Shown: piece after piece, positions 7,634-14,161 of the stretch
Position numbering within the stretch: position 1 is the stretch's first letter
How the letters are laid out: each line of letters opens with the position of its first letter
NCBI GenBank assembly: GCA_020047875.1
Contig: JAIFNE010000155.1
Coordinates: 1 to 24,175 of the forward strand
From: Hydrogenophaga sp.
GTDB taxonomy: Bacteria > Pseudomonadota > Gammaproteobacteria > Burkholderiales > Burkholderiaceae_C
Length of the DNA stretch: 24,175 nt
Direction: 5' to 3'
The notes under the pieces: model-generated
What the model was told of the DNA's origin: nothing
Database searches by the model: none
What the model saw: only the letters and a program-made list of their open reading frames with translations
Program-made: the position numbers and the translations under genes

Positions 7634-7939
7634 ATGAAACATTTGCTTATCGCGTCTTTGGTGTTGGTCGCTTTGTCGGCCCATGCCAAGCTGCCCGCGC
7701 CGGTGCTGGACGATGCCGCCAAGGCCAAGGCAGCTGAAGCCAAGGCCAAGGCTGACCATGGCAACCTGGTTGCTGCATACCAGCTCTGCGTCTACCAGGA
7801 CAAGGCCGCCAGCGCCTATTTCAAGACGGCTTCCAGCACAGGCAAAGAGGTCAAGCCCGCGGTCGCCACGCCGCCCTGCGTCAACCCCGGGCCGTTCGTG
7901 CCGCCGGTCGCTGCAGCAACGCCGGCACCCAAGCCCTGA
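7634..7939 (+). CDS. Small exported protein of unknown function at the end of the fdh operon
   Basis: A 101-residue protein with a clean Sec signal peptide (MKHLLIASLVLVALSAHA, cleavage after A18). An Ala/Lys-rich, probably helical stretch follows (DDAAKAKAAEAKAKADHGN), then two cysteines in YQLCVYQDKAAS and TPPCVNPGPF, and a Pro/Ala-rich tail (PPVAAATPAPKP). I know no named family for it. It starts 26 bases after fdhC with a ribosome binding site (AAGGAAG), and a terminator follows within 60 bases, so it is the last gene of the operon. The two Cys could form a disulfide in the periplasm. A role in FDH assembly or stability is only a guess from position. Confidence 0.75.
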   Translation: MKHLLIASLVLVALSAHAKLPAPVLDDAAKAKAAEAKAKADHGNLVAAYQLCVYQDKAASAYFKTASSTGKEVKPAVATPPCVNPGPFVPPVAAATPAPKP

Positions 7940-7972
7940 GGCTTCGGCCAGGCACCTGGCCGCCTGCAGGAG

Positions 7973-7997
7973 AAAAATGGCCTTCGGGCCTTTTTTC
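7973..7997 (+). terminator. Rho-independent terminator of the fdh operon
   Basis: AAAAAT, then stem GGCC (7979-7982), tetraloop TTCG, stem GGCC (7987-7990) and TTTTTTC. The stable TTCG loop, the flanking A-run that can extend the stem and the T-run are typical. It lies 33 bases after the last gene of the fdh operon and about 100 before fdhD, suggesting that fdhD has its own promoter. Confidence 0.8.
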
Positions 7998-8013
7998 TTC
8001 CCTGTTGTACTTG

Positions 8014-8026
8014 AAGGTTCAACCTT
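8014..8026. promoter_or_regulatory. Short perfect palindrome upstream of fdhD
   Basis: AAGGTTCAACCTT is a 6-1-6 perfect dyad between the fdh terminator and fdhD, overlapping a possible -35 (TTGACG, 8025-8030). It could be an operator, but it is short, has no confirmed -10 at the right distance, and may be chance. Confidence 0.25.
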
Positions 8027-8100
8027 GACGCCCTCGGGTTCTTTGCAGCACGCGCCATACTGGCTCGCGTCACACAGCCTCCACCCTCTCCCTGAATACC

Positions 8101-9003
8101 ATGTCCGCTCTTCTCGCCATCGAGTCGCCAGGCCAACGCCTGCCCGCGCTGACCCAAGCGAGCGCACACCTGACGCAGACGGTGTTGGCGGTCAACGAGT
8201 TTGGACAGAGCACCGCCGTGTCCATTCCCGCCGAGCGCGATCTCACCGTGTATGTGGACAAGCGCGAGCTGGTCACCTTGATGACTCTGGGCGCCCACCC
8301 CGAGTGGCTGGTGCTGGGCTATCTGCTCAACCAGCGCCTGGTGGCCTCGGTGGACGAGATCGAGTCCATCACGGTCGACTGGGACGTGAACGCGGCGTCG
8401 GTGAAGACGCGTCACGGCATCGATCGCATTGAGGAACGCACCGCCCGGCGGGTGGTCACCACAGGCTGTGGTCAGGGCAGCGTGTTCGGTAGTCTCATGG
8501 ACGAGATCGACAGCATCCGGCTGCCGGTGGACGCGGTGCTGCGCCAATCTCAGCTTTACGGCATCGTCAACGCCATCCGGCTCAAGGAAAGCACCTACAA
8601 GTCGGCCGGTTCGGTGCACGCCTGCGCCCTGTTTGTCGATGCCGAGTTGCAGCTGTTTGTGGAAGACGTGGGGCGGCACAACGCGGTGGACACCATTGCG
8701 GGCTGGATGGCGCTGAGCGGCGATACCCGGTCGCTGGGGCAGCATGTTTTTTACACCACCGGCCGCCTCACCAGCGAAATGGTGATCAAGTCCGCCCAGA
8801 TGGGTGTGGCGATCGTGATTTCGCGCAGCGGCATCACGCAGATGGGGCTGGAGGTGGCGCAGCGCGTGGGCCTGTGCGCCATTGGCCGCGCCACCAACAA
8901 GCGCTTCCTCTGCTATGCCCACCCGCAGCGGCTGCTGCTCGATGCCATACCAACCGAGCCCGTGAGCGCGGCGCCGAACGAACGCCTCGCCGACAGCGCC
9001 TGA
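8101..9003 (+). CDS. fdhD: FdhD, sulfurtransferase for formate dehydrogenase cofactor sulfuration
   Basis: A 300-residue FdhD-family protein. FdhD takes sulfur from the cysteine desulfurase IscS and passes it to the bis-MGD cofactor of formate dehydrogenase in the cytoplasm, before export. Diagnostic segments are VTTGCGQGSVFG (118-129), SVHACALF, the highly conserved FVEDVGRHNAVDT, YTTGRLTSEMVIKSA and YAHPQRLLLD. The E. coli protein has a CxxC pair (C121/C124); here the first Cys is C123 but the second position is Gly126, so only one of the pair remains. The start has no obvious ribosome binding site, but the product from this ATG has about the usual family length. It follows the fdh terminator, so it belongs to the locus by function but probably not to the same transcript. 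Confidence 0.93.
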   Translation: MSALLAIESPGQRLPALTQASAHLTQTVLAVNEFGQSTAVSIPAERDLTVYVDKRELVTLMTLGAHPEWLVLGYLLNQRLVASVDEIESITVDWDVNAASVKTRHGIDRIEERTARRVVTTGCGQGSVFGSLMDEIDSIRLPVDAVLRQSQLYGIVNAIRLKESTYKSAGSVHACALFVDAELQLFVEDVGRHNAVDTIAGWMALSGDTRSLGQHVFYTTGRLTSEMVIKSAQMGVAIVISRSGITQMGLEVAQRVGLCAIGRATNKRFLCYAHPQRLLLDAIPTEPVSAAPNERLADSA

Positions 9004-9014
9004 GTCGCGGGCTT

Positions 9015-9042
9015 CTGACGGGGTATCCACCTCTTCTACACT
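9015..9042 (+). promoter_or_regulatory. Candidate sigma-70 promoter for upp
   Basis: CTGACG (9015-9020) and TACACT (9037-9042) are separated by 16 bases and lie about 60 bases before the upp start. This is a fair sigma-70 match in an otherwise GC-rich gap; it is judged by eye only. Confidence 0.3.
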
Positions 9043-9100
9043 CAGAGGCTTACCGCCCGCCGCGCCCGCGCGCTGCGTTTTCTCCCAACGAGTCCATCCC

Positions 9101-9733
9101 ATGAGCCGAGACGTCCACCTCATCGACCACCCCCTGGTGCAGCACAAGCTCACGCTGATGCGCCGCAAAGACACCAGCACGAAAAGCTTTCGCGAGCTGG
9201 CGCACGAAATCAGCATCCTGCTCGCCTACGAGCTGACCCGAGACATGCCGATGCAGGAGGTCGAGATCGAGACGCCGCTGGAGCGAATGACCTCGCGCAT
9301 GATCGACGGCAAAAAAGTGGTGCTGGCCTCCATCCTGCGCGCCGGCAACGGCCTGCTTGATGGCATGTTGCAGGTGCTGCCGGCCGCGCGCGTGGGCCAC
9401 ATCGGCCTGTATCGCGATCCGGTCTCGCTCCAGGCGGTGGAGTACTACTTCAAGATGCCGCAGGACATGCAGGAGCGGGATGTGATCGTCCTCGATCCGA
9501 TGCTGGCCACCGGCAACTCGGCGGTGGCGGCCGTCACGCGGCTGAAGGCCACCGGACCGCGATCCATCCGCTTTGTCTGTTTGGTGTCCTGTCCTGAAGG
9601 CATTCGCACCTTCCACGAACACCACCCCGATGTGCCGATCTACACCCCGGCCATCGACCGTGGCCTGAACGATCACGGCTACATCGTGCCCGGTCTGGGC
9701 GATGCGGGCGACCGGATTTTCGGTACCAAGTAG
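9101..9733 (+). CDS. upp: Uracil phosphoribosyltransferase
   Basis: A 210-residue cytosolic enzyme of pyrimidine salvage, making UMP from uracil and PRPP. The PRPP-binding signature is VIVLDPMLATGNSA (about 128-141). The uracil-binding C-terminal motif YIVPGLGDAGDRIFG is present, as are the N-terminal HPLVQHKLTLMR and the ILRAGNGLLDGM segment. Length matches the family (about 208-210). The ATG at 9101 gives the expected N-terminus; a strong ribosome binding site is not evident. It stands alone between fdhD and the convergent hemL. Confidence 0.97.
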   Translation: MSRDVHLIDHPLVQHKLTLMRRKDTSTKSFRELAHEISILLAYELTRDMPMQEVEIETPLERMTSRMIDGKKVVLASILRAGNGLLDGMLQVLPAARVGHIGLYRDPVSLQAVEYYFKMPQDMQERDVIVLDPMLATGNSAVAAVTRLKATGPRSIRFVCLVSCPEGIRTFHEHHPDVPIYTPAIDRGLNDHGYIVPGLGDAGDRIFGTK

Positions 9734-9775
9734 AGACACCGCCACTCGGCCGGTGGCCGCGGCTGAGTGGTCTCT
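9732..9775. terminator. Imperfect hairpin between convergent upp and hemL
   Basis: AGAGAC...CCACTC.GCC on the left side of the gap can pair with GGCtGAGTGGtCTCT on the right, giving a long imperfect stem from 9732 to 9775. T-runs are weak on both sides. It sits between converging genes, where a bidirectional terminator would be expected. Confidence 0.4.
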
Positions 9776-9822
9776 TCAAACCCGATTGGGAGGCGCAGTT
9801 CGCAGCCGTTGCGCAGCGGCTG

Positions 9823-11118
9823 TCAAAGCGTTTTGAACACTTCGCGTGCTGCCGCCACCGTGGTGGCAATGTCCTGCGCGGTGTGGGCTGCGCTCACAAA
9901 ACCCGCCTCGTAAAGCGCTGGGGCAATGTAGATGCCGCGATCCAGCAGGCCGTGAAACAGCTTGTTGAAGGTGGCGTTGTCGGTGGTCATGACCCGGGCG
10001 TAGTTCTGCGGCAACGTGTCCATCAGGAAAAAGCCGAACATGCCGCCCTGGCTGTCCACGCTGAACGGAACGCCCTCGGCATCGGCGGCTCCCTTGAGCC
10101 CATCAACCAGTGCGCGGGTGGTGGTCGACAGGGCGTCGAAGAAACCCGGCTTCTGAATTTCCTTCAGGGTTGCCAGGCCGCAAGCGGTGGCTACCGGGTT
10201 GCCGCTCAGCGTACCGGCCTGGTAAACCCCGCCCAGCGGTGCGAGCTGCTCCATCACCGCGCGCTTGGCCCCGAACGCGGCCAGCGGCATGCCGCCGCCA
10301 ATCACCTTGCCCATGATGGTCATGTCCGGCTCAAAACCCGGGATCTCCTTGGCGTACAGGCTCTGCGCACAGCCCAGCGCAACCCGGAAACCCGTCATCA
10401 CCTCGTCGAACGCAAACAGGGCGCCATGTTCGTCGCAAAGCTCGCGGATGCGTTTGACAAAGGGCACGCTGGCCCGCACGAAGTTCATGTTGCCGGCAAT
10501 CGGCTCGATGATCACGCAGGCCACCTCGGCGCCGTGTTCGGCAAACGCGGCCTCGATCTGCTCGATGTTGTTGAATTCAAGCACCAGCGTGTGCTGCACC
10601 ACCTCGGGCGGCACGCCAGCGCTGGTGGCGGTACCGAAGGTGGCCAGACCAGAACCTGCCTTGACCAGCAGGGCGTCGGCATGGCCGTGGTAGCAGCCTT
10701 CGAACTTGATGATCTTCTTGCGCCCTGTGGCGCCGCGCGCCAGCCGGATTGCGCTCATGCCGGCTTCGGTGCCCGAGCTCACCAGCCGCACCATGTCGAT
10801 ACTGGGCACCAGCTTGATGATTTCTTCGGCCAGCTCAATTTCCCGCTCGGTTGGCGCGCCAAACGAGAAGCCTTCCAGGGCCGCCTTTTGCACCGCGTCG
10901 AGCACCGCCGGGTGGCCATGGCCAAGGATCATGGGCCCCCAGGAGCCGATGTAGTCGATGTACTTCTCGCCGTTGGCATCCCAGAAATAGGCGCCCTGCG
11001 CGCGCGTTACGAAGCGCGGCGTGCCGCCCACCGCTTTGAACGCCCGCACCGGCGAATTCACGCCACCGGGAATCAGGGCTTTGGCGCGGTCGAAGAGTTG
11101 CTGGTTGCGATCGGTCAT
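9823..11118 (-). CDS. hemL: Glutamate-1-semialdehyde 2,1-aminomutase
   Basis: A 431-residue PLP enzyme that converts glutamate-1-semialdehyde to 5-aminolevulinate in the C5 route to haem. Visible features are the N-terminal IPGGVNSPVRAFKAVGG, the cofactor-binding SSGTEAGMSAIRLARGAT (114-131), GCYHGHADALLVKAGSG, the Asp in FAFDEVMTGFR and the Schiff-base lysine K271 in TIMGKVIGGGMP. Length equals the family norm (about 427-432). It follows the thiD-like gene on the same strand with 117 bases between, where I see no clear terminator, so the two may be cotranscribed. The ATG at 11118 gives the standard MTDRNQQLFDRA start. Confidence 0.97.
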   Translation of the reverse strand: MTDRNQQLFDRAKALIPGGVNSPVRAFKAVGGTPRFVTRAQGAYFWDANGEKYIDYIGSWGPMILGHGHPAVLDAVQKAALEGFSFGAPTEREIELAEEIIKLVPSIDMVRLVSSGTEAGMSAIRLARGATGRKKIIKFEGCYHGHADALLVKAGSGLATFGTATSAGVPPEVVQHTLVLEFNNIEQIEAAFAEHGAEVACVIIEPIAGNMNFVRASVPFVKRIRELCDEHGALFAFDEVMTGFRVALGCAQSLYAKEIPGFEPDMTIMGKVIGGGMPLAAFGAKRAVMEQLAPLGGVYQAGTLSGNPVATACGLATLKEIQKPGFFDALSTTTRALVDGLKGAADAEGVPFSVDSQGGMFGFFLMDTLPQNYARVMTTDNATFNKLFHGLLDRGIYIAPALYEAGFVSAAHTAQDIATTVAAAREVFKTL

Positions 11119-11235
11119 GGTGTGTTTTCTGTGTCAACGGTGGAGAGGTTGCGGTCGTCAGGGCTTTGGACGGGCCCTGTCACCCTGTTCAATGACCGCG
11201 CGGCTGGTGTCTTGGGCGCAGCCACAAAGCGGAAG

Positions 11236-12177
11236 TCAATGCTTGGTTTTGTCGAGCGGGAAGTCGCTCAGGTCCAGCGCGCTGTCGGCGGTGGTGTCGC
11301 CTGGCCCGGACAGCTCTGCCTCGTCTTCATCGTGGGCCCAGAACAGGCGGTCGGGCACCGCGTGGCCCATGCCGGGTTGAAAGCCCGCGTCGAGGCACTG
11401 GTCGAGGTAGGTCAGCGCCTCAGCGCAGGCAGACTGCAGGTCGGCGCCGCCGCCAATCAGCGCGCACAGGGCGGCCGAGAGCGTGTCGCCAGCGCCGCTG
11501 AACGTGGCCTCGAACCGCTCGTAACGCGCGCTGGCCAATACCGTTTCGGGCGAGGCCAGGTGGCTTTCCAAATACTGGTCTGCCGCGTTGAAGCCGGTCA
11601 CCAGCGTGTAGGGCACGCCGTGTGCTGCGGCGGCACGCGCCACATCGCGCGGCGCGGGTGGCTTGTCGCCGTCCCAGTCGGGCAGCAGCCAGCGGCTCAG
11701 GGTGCTGTGGTTGCCCACCAGCACGGTGGTCTGCGGCAGCAACAACTCGCGGCAGGCGTCCAGGTAGCTGTCGATGGCGAGTTCGTCCCACCAGGACAGG
11801 TCGGGCATGTAGGTGATCACCGGCACCTCGGCGTAGTCCGAAGTGATCTCAGTGATCACCGCCAGGTTCTCCGGGCTGCCCACAAAGCCGACTTTGAATG
11901 CCTGCACCGGCACATCTTCAAGCACACAGCGCGCCTGGTCTGCCACAGCTTCTTCGTCGAACGCCATGTGGCTGTGGATGTCGGAGGTGTCGCGCACGTA
12001 GCTGCCGGTCACCACCGCCAGCACGTGCACCGATGCGCTCGACATCGCGCTGATGTCGGCAGCCAGGCCGCCAGCACCGCTCGGGTCGTTTGCGTTGAAT
12101 GCCATCACGCAGGGCAGCGAAAGGGAGTTGTCGCTGTCGGCTGGGTCTTTCGGGTGGCGATCCGGGGCGTCGGTCAT
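11236..12177 (-). CDS. thiD: ThiD-like hydroxymethylpyrimidine / phosphomethylpyrimidine kinase family protein
   Basis: A 313-residue ribokinase-fold kinase. The N-terminal substrate loop NANDPSGAGGLAADISAMS (28-46) resembles the ThiD signature (DPSGGAGIQAD), and the C-terminal anion-hole motif is FSGAGDTLSAAL (226-237). ThiD phosphorylates HMP and then HMP-P in thiamine biosynthesis. Two features are unusual. The catalytic motif is GAGD with D231, as in sugar and pyridoxal kinases, whereas classical ThiD has GTGC with a catalytic Cys. The usual VLDPVM segment is replaced by ITYMPDLSWW. It is longer than typical ThiD (about 266), with a polar N-terminal tail and an acidic C-terminal tail. The gene heads toward hemL and diverges from rubredoxin. 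The superfamily is clear; the exact substrate is not. Confidence 0.75.
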   Translation of the reverse strand: MTDAPDRHPKDPADSDNSLSLPCVMAFNANDPSGAGGLAADISAMSSASVHVLAVVTGSYVRDTSDIHSHMAFDEEAVADQARCVLEDVPVQAFKVGFVGSPENLAVITEITSDYAEVPVITYMPDLSWWDELAIDSYLDACRELLLPQTTVLVGNHSTLSRWLLPDWDGDKPPAPRDVARAAAAHGVPYTLVTGFNAADQYLESHLASPETVLASARYERFEATFSGAGDTLSAALCALIGGGADLQSACAEALTYLDQCLDAGFQPGMGHAVPDRLFWAHDEDEAELSGPGDTTADSALDLSDFPLDKTKH

Positions 12178-12282
12178 GGCTTCTGATTCCGGGTTCCGGC
12201 GCTGAATAAGAGAGCCAGCTGCGCGTCTGTCGTGTCGGGAAAACCAGCGGTCATCTGGGCGGGCTCATGCCGGATGGCTCGA

Positions 12283-12288
12283 TACAAT
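12283..12288 (+). promoter_or_regulatory. Candidate -10 element for rubredoxin
   Basis: TACAAT in the context GATACAATGCC, 33 bases before the rubredoxin ATG, is a good -10 match. No good -35 sits at the right distance, so this is weak. Confidence 0.3.
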
Positions 12289-12321
12289 GCCCCGATTCTA
12301 AGACAACGTCCCTGCGAGACC

Positions 12322-12495
12322 ATGAGCGAAACCAAGACCTGGATGTGCCTGATTTGCGGCTGGATTTACGACGAGGCAGCGGGCGATCCTGAGCACGGCG
12401 TGGCGCCGGGCACAGCCTGGGCCGATGTGCCGATGAACTGGACCTGCCCGGAATGCGGCGCTCGCAAAGAAGACTTCGAGATGGTGCAGATCTGA
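12322..12495 (+). CDS. Rubredoxin
   Basis: A 57-residue one-iron electron carrier. Two cysteine knuckles, MCLICGWIYDEAAG and WTCPECGARKEDF, bind a single Fe through four Cys (C9, C12, C42, C45). The GVAPGTAWADVPMNW segment between them is standard. The ATG at 12322 gives a typical rubredoxin length; an upstream in-frame start at 12232 would add 30 unrelated residues and is rejected. The ribosome binding site is weak. Its redox partner is not identifiable from this window. It is divergent from the thiD-like gene and 115 bases ahead of pilG, an order I associate with Burkholderiales. Confidence 0.96.
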   Translation: MSETKTWMCLICGWIYDEAAGDPEHGVAPGTAWADVPMNWTCPECGARKEDFEMVQI

Positions 12496-12610
12496 GTGGG
12501 CTGGTCGGCGCCGAACATCCGTTTCCCGCACGACGGTACGTCGCCCGCAAGCCACCCAGTTCCGGTTACTGAACACGCTGAGCCATTCCCTTCACTGGAG
12601 CCAACCGATC

Positions 12611-13006
12611 GTGAGCACAAACACAAGCTTCAAAGTTCTGGTGGTGGACGACAGCAACACCATTCGCCGCAGTGCCGAGATTTTTCTCAAGCAGGGTGGG
12701 CACGAGGTGTTGCTGGCCGACGACGGTTTCGATGCGCTGGCCAAGATCAACGATTACCAGCCCGACCTGGTGTTCTGCGACATCCTCATGCCGCGCCTGG
12801 ACGGCTACCAGACCTGCGCCATCATCAAGCGCAACGCCCGGTTTTCCAGCATTCCGGTGGTGATGCTGTCTTCCAAGGATGGGGTTTTTGACAAAGCCCG
12901 CGGGCGCATGGTCGGCTCGCAGGACTACCTCACCAAGCCCTTCACCAAAGACCAATTGCTTCAAGCCGTGCAGCAATTCGGCACCAACCTGACAGGAGCC
13001 CTGTGA
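12611..13006 (+). CDS. pilG: Twitching-motility response regulator PilG (CheY-like)
   Basis: A 131-residue stand-alone receiver domain: acidic pair D13/D14 (VLVVDDSNTIRRS), phosphoacceptor D57 (LVFCDILMPRLDGYQ) and K109 (YLTKPF). There is no output domain. In the Pil-Chp system, PilG is phosphorylated by ChpA and promotes type IV pilus extension. The name rests on position as the first gene of a complete pilG-pilH-pilI-pilJ-chpA order and on the characteristic SNTIRRSAEIFLKQGGHEV. The start is GTG at 12611, with CTGGAG about 10 bases upstream. The stop overlaps the pilH start. Confidence 0.93.
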   Translation: MSTNTSFKVLVVDDSNTIRRSAEIFLKQGGHEVLLADDGFDALAKINDYQPDLVFCDILMPRLDGYQTCAIIKRNARFSSIPVVMLSSKDGVFDKARGRMVGSQDYLTKPFTKDQLLQAVQQFGTNLTGAL

Positions 13007-13371
13007 TGTCGATCAAGCATGTGCTGGTGGTGGACGATTCCAAGACCGAGTTGATGGTCTTGTCTGACTTGCTCACGAAAAATGGCTACACCGTGCGCAC
13101 CGCCGAGAATGCCGAGGAGGCCTTTCGTCGGCTTGGCGAGGAAAAGCCCCAGCTGATTTTGATGGACGTTGTGATGCCCGGTCAGAATGGGTTTCAGCTG
13201 ACCCGCGCCATCGCCCGCGATCCGCAGTATTCACACATTCCCATCATCATGTGCACCAGCAAGAATCAGGAGACCGACCGGGTCTGGGGCATGCGTCAGG
13301 GTGCGCGCGACTATGTGACCAAGCCGGTCAACGCCGAAGAACTGCTGTCCAAGATCCGGGCGCTGGGCTGA
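13006..13371 (+). CDS. pilH: Twitching-motility response regulator PilH (CheY-like)
   Basis: A 121-residue single receiver domain: D10/D11 (VLVVDDSKTELMV), phosphoacceptor D54 (LILMDVVMPGQNGFQ), T84/S85 (IIMCTSK) and K106 (YVTKPVNAEELL). PilH is the second CheY-like protein of the Pil-Chp system, generally opposing PilG and acting as phosphate sink or promoting pilus retraction. I choose the ATG at 13006, which overlaps the pilG stop (TGATG) and follows CAGGAG; a GTG one codon earlier is possible. The overlap indicates translational coupling with pilG. Confidence 0.93.
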   Translation: MSIKHVLVVDDSKTELMVLSDLLTKNGYTVRTAENAEEAFRRLGEEKPQLILMDVVMPGQNGFQLTRAIARDPQYSHIPIIMCTSKNQETDRVWGMRQGARDYVTKPVNAEELLSKIRALG

Positions 13372-13413
13372 CGCGTCGGCGCACCAGACCCCAAGAGCAA
13401 GCACCCACAGAGC

Positions 13414-13950
13414 ATGGCCAACCGACAGGCACTCAAGGAACTGCAGGAACGACTGGCCCGACGCCTGACCGCTGCCCGCTCCGAACTCGCCACCGCCTCC
13501 TGGCTCGCGGTCGAGGCGGCCGGGCAGCGCTACCTTCTGCCACTGGTGCAGTCGGGCGAAATTTTTTCCTGGTCAACGGTGCAGCCGGTGCCCTATACCA
13601 AAGCCTGGTATCTCGGCGTGGCCAGTCTTCGCGGCGGCCTGCAGGGCGTGATCGACCTGGCGCGCTTGTTGGAGCCTGCTCAGGCTCCGGTGTTGCCTGT
13701 GGCCGAGCGGCTGTCGTCTGAATCCCGGCTGGTGAGCCTGCACGGAGCACTGGGTATCAATGCGGTGCTGTTGATCGACCGCCTGCTGGGCCTGCGCAAT
13801 CCCACCATGTTCAACGCCATTGCCGAGCAGTCTGCCGACGCGCCCGCCTGCTTCGCACACCGGCTGATCGACGCCCAGGGACAGTTCTGGCAGGAGCTCA
13901 ATCTGCAGACCCTGGCAGCCGAGCCCGAATTCATGGCCATCGCCGCCTGA
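13414..13950 (+). CDS. pilI: CheW-like adaptor PilI
   Basis: A 178-residue CheW-domain protein that would couple the receptor PilJ to the kinase ChpA at the inner membrane. The CheW fold covers about residues 30-170: LAVEAAGQRYLLPLVQSGEI, then the PVPYTKAWYLGVASLRGG loop typical of PilI, then VIDLARLLE and a C-terminal region ending VDAQGQ-like (LIDAQGQFWQELNLQTLA). The start ATG at 13414 lies 42 bases after pilH, with only a poor ribosome binding site. It is intact, in contrast to the two genes downstream. Confidence 0.9.
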   Translation: MANRQALKELQERLARRLTAARSELATASWLAVEAAGQRYLLPLVQSGEIFSWSTVQPVPYTKAWYLGVASLRGGLQGVIDLARLLEPAQAPVLPVAERLSSESRLVSLHGALGINAVLLIDRLLGLRNPTMFNAIAEQSADAPACFAHRLIDAQGQFWQELNLQTLAAEPEFMAIAA

Positions 13951-14161
13951 CCGGCCTGTGACCATGCCTGTTGATCACGCCCAACAGCGCCTGCCTGTGC
14001 CTGTCAGTGGCCAGAGCTCGCGCGATGGCTGTGCGCGGCGCCGAGCGCCGGCGTTGGCTGGCGTTTTATTTGCTCACGCTAGCTTCAGTCTGTGATGGCT
14101 GAGCTGTCTGCCGGGTATCCGGCTTTCGTTGTTTGATGTCCCCCAGTTAGAAGGTACTTTC

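Noticed and set aside
9883..12186. Long plus-strand open frame (767 codons) across hemL and the thiD-like gene
   Set aside because: It is antisense to two well-supported genes, with His/Gln/Arg-rich composition and no recognisable domain.
12232..12321. Upstream in-frame start that would extend rubredoxin by 30 residues
   Set aside because: The extension does not resemble rubredoxin and covers the candidate promoter; the ATG at 12322 gives the standard length.
14030..14075. GC-rich dyad after pilI (CGCCG...CGGCG) as a terminator
   Set aside because: There is no T-run directly after the stem; pilJ probably continues on the same transcript.
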